Below, in pieces: positions 56,094 to 64,000 of a DNA stretch of 64,000 nucleotides. The position numbers and the translations under genes are program-made. The notes below the pieces were generated by a model, which saw only the letters and a list, made by a program, of their open reading frames with translations, had not been told where the DNA came from and ran no database searches. Source of the DNA: Psettodes erumei. Lineage: Eukaryota; Chordata; Actinopteri; Pleuronectiformes; Psettodidae. The DNA lies in the NCBI GenBank assembly GCA_016785225.1, contig JAFBJZ010000420.1:186001-250000 (forward strand). The letters are read 5' to 3'. How positions within the stretch are numbered: the first letter of the stretch is position 1; every line of letters begins with the position of its first letter.

Positions 56094-56129
56094 TCTCTCT
56101 CTCTCTCTCTATACATATATATATATATA
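56094..56129. repeat. compound CT/AT microsatellite
   Basis: A TC run (56094-56110) passes directly into an AT run (56111-56129) with one C interruption. Confidence 0.96.
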
Positions 56130-57017
56130 CTGATGAGAATCTGATAGGAAAAGAAAATGTTTTCATCACTACTGAAGCTCTGAGTTATTTGCGAATCTAT
56201 ACACATTTAAAAAGAATATCTAATCGGGGGATTATTCCTCAACGTGGGCATTGATTCAGTAATGGGGGATGCACATCGACTCATCTTCCTCACTTTTAAT
56301 TCCTTCATTTAATTAGTATTTCTTCAGCTGTAACAGTTCTATCATCGTAGCAGATTTCTTTTGTACCCTGCTCGACTTCAGTTAACTTTGCTACATGACT
56401 AATATTTGCTTCGGTTCCATGTTCCGCAGCAGAAATTTATGTTACTTCCTTATCATGTTATTCTACACAGTCCAATCATAAGTGGGTTTTTTTCCTACAA
56501 TAAGACCAGGTTTTCTATCAGTATCACCAATACATTACACGTAAACCCCAAATGGTGAGAAAATAGGAAGTGAGGATTATATACAGCAGAGTTGGCGAGG
56601 AGCCGGTTTAGCTTTGTAAACCCTCTTAATAAACATGCGGCCATATCACTGTTGAAGTATTAATGCCAGCTGCTTTTGTTTTTGTCTCAAACAGGGCATT
56701 CGCTTGACTCACATACCCACTTACACTCCCATGCACTCGAATTTTATTTCATTCGTTCTTGTGTCGGTGGAGTTTAATTTTGCATTTGATATTTCATTTC
56801 AATAAGACATGGACCCAACGTTTAAGAAAAAAAAAGGAAAGAGAGAGAGCCATTATTTTCTGAAGGTTGGTGTAATCTAACGACTGAAATGTGTTAATGG
56901 ACAAGTGATTTCCCAATGGCATGCGGGCATTCGAGGAGATTTAAAAGAGGTGGGGTCCTACAGTAAAGCTGTCGGCGCCACACGAACAACTCGCTGTCAC
57001 TCCTGTGATGATTTAGC

Positions 57018-57037
57018 TGTGTGTGTGTGTGTGTGTG
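57018..57037. repeat. TG dinucleotide microsatellite
   Basis: Ten TG units, then CGTGTG. Confidence 0.97.
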
Positions 57038-57572
57038 CGTGTGCCTTTGGCAGTTACAAAAAGCTGGACCGTTTACCTACTAATAATTCCACCAACAGCT
57101 GCTGACGCGGTTATCGCTTTGCCTCATGCGCACTTGTTCATCTTTTCTAAACAATATTGCAGGTGGAACAGGTGGGGAGCTTAGCACTGAGACGAGCTCT
57201 GATGTATGGGGAGAGAGAAAGAGAGAGAGAATAAGAAGACCATCAATAATATGACAAAGCCAGTAGGAGTTGGAAGACAAAGGGGGAGGGTATGGTCATA
57301 GGTTAACGCACTTATTTACAGTACTCTTTTATTCTGCGTGATCTGACCCTCAACTCCCATCATAGCGTCACACATGCAGGTATATGTTCATATAAATTTC
57401 ATGCGCAGCCTCTGGCTCCGGCTCTCGCTCACTGGGAGAATATACAGTGAACTTAAATCAAAACAAGAGAGAGCGTTTGGACTTGTGTTTGGCCCCATGT
57501 GGTTTGGTTAATTAACAGAATGGGGCTCTCTATCAAGCAGAGAGTATTAAGAGGTGGGAGGATCCACATCGC

Positions 57573-57615
57573 TCCCCCACCCCCCACCCCCCGCCTTCAC
57601 CCACCCCCACCCCCG
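57573..57615 (-). repeat. C-run tract, G-quadruplex-type on the minus strand
   Basis: Five runs of five or six Cs, separated by one A or by a short GCCTTCACCCA spacer, lie within 43 bases on the plus strand. The minus strand therefore has at least four closely spaced runs of five Gs, which fits the general pattern for a quadruplex. Folding is inferred from pattern only. Confidence 0.85.
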
Positions 57616-58130
57616 TACAAAATGCAATATCTGAATTTGGGGGAAAACAAGGTGCCTTGGAAGCAGTTCCTTCATGTTCACAAATCTGGACTTCAAAGAA
57701 AGCAACCAATGGGTACATTTTTTAAAATGAATGTACCGACACAGTGTGTGCGATGAGTATACTGCACTGTGGGGATGAGTAATCCTGTTACTGTCATGTA
57801 AATATGCGTCTGTCTTATACTCTCCTTATCTTATTCATTGCATTTATTCCAGGTTTTATGTAGCAGTGCTGCAAGTCTTTTTCCTTTTCTCTTATGGGGG
57901 GTGGGGGGGTGTTAACCATGCCAGGAGCTACAGTAGTTTCCATTTGCTTTCCTTGCTTATTGTTTATGTTTGCCACTGGGCTGGGATTATACCCACATGA
58001 TTCTGACAGTTAGGCATGCAGTAGCAGCAACAATAACATTTCTGATAGAGAAACAGTGGGTTTTTAAACACTCCTGCAGTCATTTGCTGCACAGCTCAAC
58101 TGCTCACCCAGCACCATCTGAAGAAACTGC

Positions 58131-58162
58131 GACAGAGAGACAGAGAGAGAGACAGAGAGAAA
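58131..58162. repeat. GA-rich simple repeat (GACAGAGAGA units)
   Basis: GACAGAGAGA-type units repeat about three times with small variations. Confidence 0.92.
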
Positions 58163-59423
58163 GGGCAAATTAAGCTACTTAAAAGTTTGCTCTTGCTTTT
58201 TAAAAAGATTAAATTATGCACAAAGTCAAGAAATAAATATTATAGATTCCAATGGGTTAGCAAATGGTAGCATTCATCTAGTTTTGCAATCTGAATCAGG
58301 GGCTCCACTAATTGAATTGTGGATCACATTATTTTGTCTCATTTTCCAAACTTGTATGGATATATAAATATATTTTTTATTTACTGTGTATAGTCCAAAA
58401 CCTTTTCAGCTGATTATAGAGCCACTCTAATGGCAGCGGGAAGGTCTCCTGATTGCTCTGCACTAGCTGATGTACAGTAATTGCAGGAAAAAAGCAGAGG
58501 TCTTCAAGTTCTTAGCAACGAGCTTTAATGTGAGTATAGTAACTTCTCTGTGCAAGCTCTTGCAAACCCATCTGATATAATAAAGTAATAGACCAACAGC
58601 CAGGTCACTTAGAAAGAAATATAATAGATAACAGGTTGGGATTCAGCTATTTCCTTGATTTGGTAATACATTTTCAATTAAATATTCATAATTACTTAAT
58701 AGCGATGTACTTCCAGATTAATATTTGGCTTGTGCATTATGGTAAAGTGGCATGAAGCGAGACAGGCTTTAACGGTGCTCATGATTAGTTTGACGCAGAG
58801 CTACTGAGTTAATTATCCAGTGAGACCTGCTTGCTATTTCCTACGATGCCTACAACCTCCCTGGTTATTTAGCTTTAGCCATGAAGCGACTGAGCACACT
58901 AAATAAGTCCCCTAGCACACATCATGATCTGTGGTTCCAGCTCTCACCCGCATACATTTTCAAACGTAAAAACTTTTTCATTTTCGATTCATTTTCATGA
59001 ACGATGCGCTTTAATAATAAAAGATTCCCACATATCCTGGCACCAAATCTAATATAACACTGCGAAATGGATGATGGGTATAAGATCCTTGTAGTGGGAT
59101 ATATTATTCCATATAAAACTAAAAAATGTCTGGGAAATATATGGGTTTGCAAGCAGAAAGAGTTCAGCGGGCAGACGAAAGTGTCCGTGTGTTAACCGTA
59201 TTGTTATTTTCATTATTAGGTGTCGGGAAAAGGGAGATCTCATTTCCATGACCGCAATAATGCTGAGGATCAGATTCAGGCCTCTGAAGAAATTTGAGGA
59301 CGGGCTAAAGCAGGAAATCACTTTTTGTTTGTCATCTGCAAATGATTAAAGTCAACTTAATGAACACTGTATTTGTAATAAATATGAGATAAGCACCCAA
59401 AATATGGGGCTGTTTTGGATGCG

Positions 59424-59455
59424 CAGCAGCAACAACAACAACAACAACAGCAGCA
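59424..59455. repeat. CAA/CAG trinucleotide repeat
   Basis: A core of CAA units is flanked on both sides by CAG (GCAGCAGCAAC ... AACAGCAGC). Confidence 0.95.
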
Positions 59456-61811
59456 TGGCAGCGTCTGTGCGTGCGCGAATCACTGTCAAGCAGCCTGTCA
59501 CACGAATCCTGCTGCACGCCGCGAAAGAGCAAGAGATGAAATATTTCCTTAGGAACAGCAGCATTTAGACCTCGGCCACCAGCCCAGGTGTGACAGAAGC
59601 TGACCCATTCATTGATTCAACGGCTTCATAAATGCTCCAACCAGTAATTGGCTCACCTATATAACAGTGGTTGGTGGCTAAAGTGACAATAAATGATCTG
59701 ATGATTGCTGTTATTATGATTATTTAACTCACAGGTCTTGTGATTTTTTTCCCCCTCTTTCCTGTTGATAACACTTTAGTCCTTGAAAGCGAAACTCATC
59801 ATCTTTGGTAACAACCGCACTAATGAACTCCCACAGCTAAATCATTTGGTGTGAGATTATATTCGTTTCTCGTTCCCCTTATTTAAAACTACCACAAGGC
59901 AACATAACAACACTTTGGTCGAACATGCGACTGCATATTCTGGGCGGTGGAATGGAACGAATCATCCAAAGAACAGTGCAATTGAGTACATCACACCCAC
60001 AGACCGTATGGTTTAACACAATGTAGAATATTTCATTTTTATTCTAATTCTATTACCTGCAATCTTAAAATGACCATCTAACAGGATGGTTGCCATGGTG
60101 GCACGTGGAGAAAAGGCATTATCTTTTCTACGTGTCTCCAGCTCTCAAGAGCAACTCTTATGCAGCAAAACTCAGCTACAGCTGGGAAGCTCTCCTTGAG
60201 ATTGGCAGAGGGAGCACAACGGACCGCCCAGTGTGAAATAAAGAACTGCTGCATCCTCATTCACGGCGACACTGCGGCCCGTGTTTATCTACACCGGGAA
60301 ACACGTGCGAATGCCGAGTTTACGATGGTGACCTGCCATCTGTGAGGGCTCCGCGGCAACATCTTCAGAGATCAACAGACAGTGTACGCCGGCGAATTTT
60401 TGATCAGCGCCGGCGACTTTTGTTTTGCCGAAAAATTCCACCAACATGTCAGGTTTGCTCCTGGAGGTGAAAACGCGCTGGACTCTGTTTACAGCCAAGT
60501 TGTTGCTGCTCACGTCGTGAGTGTTCCCTCTCACCCTTAAGACTTTTCGGTGTTTGTGTGCCTGCTCTCCGTAGCAATGAGGTCCAAGTGGGACATTTGG
60601 CTTCCCTGTATGTCAATCTCCTTTGGAAAGGACAATAAATCTAAAGCTGCACAATCTTAAATGCATTAACGCTCTTGCGTTGGCGCATCACCATGACTAC
60701 CCACACCTTCTGACCTATTCTAAATCAATCTGTTCTTACATAAAAACCCATGTCCTTGATAATACGAATTTGGTTGCATTTGATACTCCTTTTCCAATTC
60801 AGCCCCAGCACTCTTTGAGTTGGTGTCCAGACAAAGCACGGAGTGAGCCGTCATTATCTGCACTTTATTCTGAATATAAAGACGAGAGTTCAAGAGGGGG
60901 TAGACTCTACAGTTTTTCACCTGTCAGAGCTGGAGAGACCATTAAACAAACCCTTCTGAAGCAATGTGGGTCAAACGCACAGTAACTCTCGTGTGACATA
61001 CCAATGTGTTGAGTTTTCAAATACCTTTTGACCAGTGCAGAAGAATTGAGACGTGGTCGTGGTTGCATGTTGTTTATTAACTGTGTCTGTGTTGCACTGC
61101 TGTAATGCTACTTGTTCCAGGTTAAAAATGTGTAAAAAAAAAAAAAACTGCTCAGGCCAATTTACAGTACACACCCTAAGCAAAACTAAGGCTATTTACA
61201 AAGAGAAACACTGTTTTGCAATCTGATTACCTTGCAACAATCACCATCTGGCTAAAGCTTAGGAAATAGGATTTTTTTCTTTTTTGGCTGTTGATTATAG
61301 TAATGCTGTACTGGATTTCAGATTTTACAGGACATTGTCTATTATTCTGTCCACAACCTGCACATACACTGGATTTTTTTGTGTATATATTGTTTTAGAA
61401 AAAGAGACACTTCAGGGTATATTCAGAGGTCGCAACACAAACCTGTAACAGATCATTTTCACGGAAAACAGCTATAAATGAACAAAGTGTATTCACTCTT
61501 GTTAACATCATTTGAGTTAACGTTCACAGTCTAAAGAAGGATCTATTTTGTGAACAGCTTTGAGGACTGCGGAGACTGATAGGAGGCTGACAAATATACT
61601 GTAGGTGTTATTCCTGTGCTTTCCAAAAATGGAAGAGAATCTTTCTCGGCCCCCCAACATAAGCGTGATGAGCATTATCGAATCTTCAGGACTGCGAAGA
61701 GAAAAAAAAGTAATTCATTGCAGCTCCAGTGATTCCTAAATCTCACACCTCGGAGAACAAAAGCCTTGGTGTGCTATCTTGTGTCAGTAATAGTCATACC
61801 ATTGAAGAAAT

Positions 61812-61847
61812 TGCCATATTAACTCCTCAGTGGGCGTTAATATGGCA
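61812..61847. repeat. perfect inverted repeat, 12-bp arms, 12-nt loop
   Basis: TGCCATATTAAC (61812-61823) pairs exactly with GTTAATATGGCA (61836-61847). No T-run follows it, and no other feature overlaps. Confidence 0.93.
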
Positions 61848-64000
61848 GATATCCAAAGGAAAAGACACAAATCAAGTATTCACTGGTGTTGACCACGTTG
61901 GTCATAAAGCAAACACAAAATAATATGAGAGCAGGCCAGTGTGAACAGTGTGTATACCCTCGTGGTCTCATAGGGCTTTCTGGATGAAAAACATTCGGCA
62001 AATGACATCTATATCGGAATATCCACTGGCTGAAAATTAAATATTTTTTTTTCCTTGCTTTAATGTGCATCCAAATAGCTTCTTGAAAAATACAGAGGCT
62101 GGATCCTGCCAATAGAACACTTTTGGGAAAAGAGAGAAGGCAAAACATCTGGCCTTCAAATTTTAATTAGATTTAGCATTGGGATTTCTTTCATTTTTCA
62201 TTCTCGGGGATTTTTTTTCCTTGAGGAATACTTGGCGACATGATGCGGACTAAAATAATAAAATATAAGACAGTCATTTAAAGTCAATTTGTTTGGAAAT
62301 GCCTGACCATTAATAGCCTTGTATTCAAGAACAGCTTAAAAATATATATTCTAAACTCAGCACGCTATAATAAATCATGCTGCAGGAATTTTAGTGGTAC
62401 GATGCACCAGACTTAGATTTGGGGCATGATGTCTGAAGTTGCATTGTAAACACGGAGAGTTATTTTGTCAGTTTGTTTGTTTGATGTGAGATTTTATATG
62501 CTCAAATTAGGGGAGTTCAACGGATGTGCAACCAGCACTGAAGCAGAAAATGCACTTGAATCTATACAAAGTACTCTGGAGTGAGTTTACATCAGATAGG
62601 GAGGAAAACTGCTTCACTGCTCTAAATGGGTCCAAAGTTTGAAGCTCTAATCTTTCCTAAAGCATTCTTTGGGCAGTCTCTCAGACACCGCTTTACATAG
62701 TGTTTCAGGACCGGTCAGCCCTGCCCATGCATAAGCTCAAGTAAGGCATACCTTTATTTTTTTTAAAGGGGGGTACTTGATAAGCCTTACTATTATTTAG
62801 GCTGTGCTGAGCAGCTGAATAGTGTAATGTCCTGTGATCTTTTTTTTTGCTGACTTAAGCTTGGACATATAACAAAAGAAAGTTCATTTTCTCCGTGCCC
62901 TGTACCATAGCGTCCTATAAGACTTTGGTGACTGGTTATGTAAATGTGTGTAAAGGCTACATATTTTACACTTTTCTGGTATTTTATTTGAAATTTTGAT
63001 ATTCATATATATCTGTGGATTTAAGTACCAAAAACCATCTCAGGGCAGACTAAAACTTTGTAGCTTACACTCCCTGGACCCTTTGTTTTCTTGAGTCAAA
63101 CAAAGCATTTAGTGTGTGGGGGGCTGCCGATGACTAGTCATATTGACAGAGCAGGTGCTAACACTAGCAAACAAGGCTAACTGGCATCCACATCATGAAT
63201 TGGGGCTAGTTATAACCTAGTTTGACAGCTTGCACTTTCTAATAAGATTAAAAACTGCACAGCATGATGGGTGATCTTAAATGCTAAATCGTGCGTAACA
63301 AATGTTCTGACTTGTTCTTAAAGGGGGGAAAAAGCATGTTCCGGTCAGTGGAGTCAGTGAAATTGACATTGCATTGCCTTTCAAGTGCCAGTTAGCAGCT
63401 GCCACAGGATCTGAAGCTTAACACAGAAAAATAACACCAAAAAATCCATGTAGCAACTGGACCTTTACTGTTTGCATTTGGTTTCCCATTTACAATATTT
63501 TCTCTTCCAATTTCAGTATTCTTCCTTGTAATGCATGAAATGCATTCTTGTTGGAAATGTGTTGGTAAAGGTTTTGTGTCTGTAAATCTTGCCAGAATAA
63601 ACCAAGGCTATATGAATAAAAGAAAAAATTATACACACACTGGAGTTGCATCAATCATTAAACTGTATTGAGGGGTTGTCCTTCATTAAAACAGTTTTAT
63701 GTTAAGAATTCATTAAATTATTATTTGTCAAGTGCCTTTTTTATTTTTTGCTATGGTATGATAGTGTGCTTTGTTCTTTGAGGTTGTTTATGTAAGGCTG
63801 TGAAATTTCATAAGTGCATATTGTAATTTGATGATTATTGTGCAGCACTTTTCAAACACAGCTGTAAATTTGTAAAATAATCTTAACCATAATATGAAAA
63901 AATGCCTTGATTGGAGAAGAATTACATAACTATTATATAACATTTAAGTTTTCCCTGCTCATAGACATCTAATAAGAAAACCAGGAGGTGCACTGACTCC

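Larger units (their letters stand above)
53641..64000. other. upstream flank, gene-free, rich in simple repeats
   Basis: No coding exon is supported. The flank holds microsatellites (CA 55542-55563, CT/AT 56094-56129, TG 57018-57037, GA 58131-58162, CAA 59424-59455), G/C-run tracts (53953-53973, 57573-57615, 57895-57911), a modest CpG cluster (about 60180-60540) and a 12-bp-arm hairpin (61812-61847). The 161-residue frame at 55145-55630 runs through the CA repeat and looks non-coding. Confidence 0.55.

Noticed and set aside
1..64000. CRISPR arrays, operons, toxin-antitoxin or phage-like systems
   Set aside because: There are no regularly spaced repeats with unique spacers and no prokaryotic gene layout. 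The window is vertebrate genomic DNA.
1..64000. tRNA, rRNA or well-known microRNA genes
   Set aside because: No cloverleaf with A and B boxes was seen. I searched by eye for let-7, miR-1, miR-9 and miR-124 seeds and did not find them.

Overview
The window looks like a stretch of a teleost (ray-finned fish) nuclear genome. It is AT-rich and mostly non-coding, with many short tandem repeats (CA, TA, CT, CAA, TTTA), a decayed LINE-2 retrotransposon with the 3' end typical of fish L2 elements, one CpG island, and vertebrate-type split coding sequence. There is no bacterial, phage or plasmid signature. Species and paralogue cannot be fixed from the sequence alone.

The only gene I can support is protocadherin-1 (pcdh1, a delta-1 protocadherin) on the minus strand. 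Two coding exons are clear. The first (41693-42507, ATG at 42487) encodes a signal peptide, EC1, EC2 and the start of EC3. The second (38633-40818) encodes the rest of EC3, EC4-EC7, the transmembrane helix and most of the proximal cytoplasmic tail. They are separated by an 874-bp phase-0 intron with GT/AG borders. A good acceptor 20 bases before the ATG shows that a non-coding exon lies further upstream. The best candidate is in a roughly 1-kb CpG island at about 52640-53640, with a strong donor on the minus strand after 53389. The large exon carries a one-base deletion in EC4 (around 40449) that breaks the frame while everything after it stays open. Reading through the exon's donor adds eight residues and a stop, the same layout as the short human PCDH1 isoform. 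The exons for the long cytoplasmic tail were not found in the 38 kb to the left.

Layout: 1-38605 is non-coding DNA downstream of the recognised exons (probably a very long intron and/or 3' flank), with microsatellites and several hairpins. 38606-42507 holds the pcdh1 coding exons. 42508-53388 is the presumed first intron; it contains the L2 fossil (about 43080-45455, opposite strand to pcdh1) and an unidentified, somewhat GC-richer stretch at 48.2-50.0 kb. 52640-53640 is the CpG island. 53641-64000 is upstream flank with microsatellites, G/C-run tracts and a smaller CpG cluster near 60.2-60.5 kb. I found no new multi-gene system. The best leads are the frameshift, the splice-versus-read-through C-terminus, a perfect 25-bp-arm hairpin at 30691-30745, and a dense G-quadruplex-type tract at 57573-57615.
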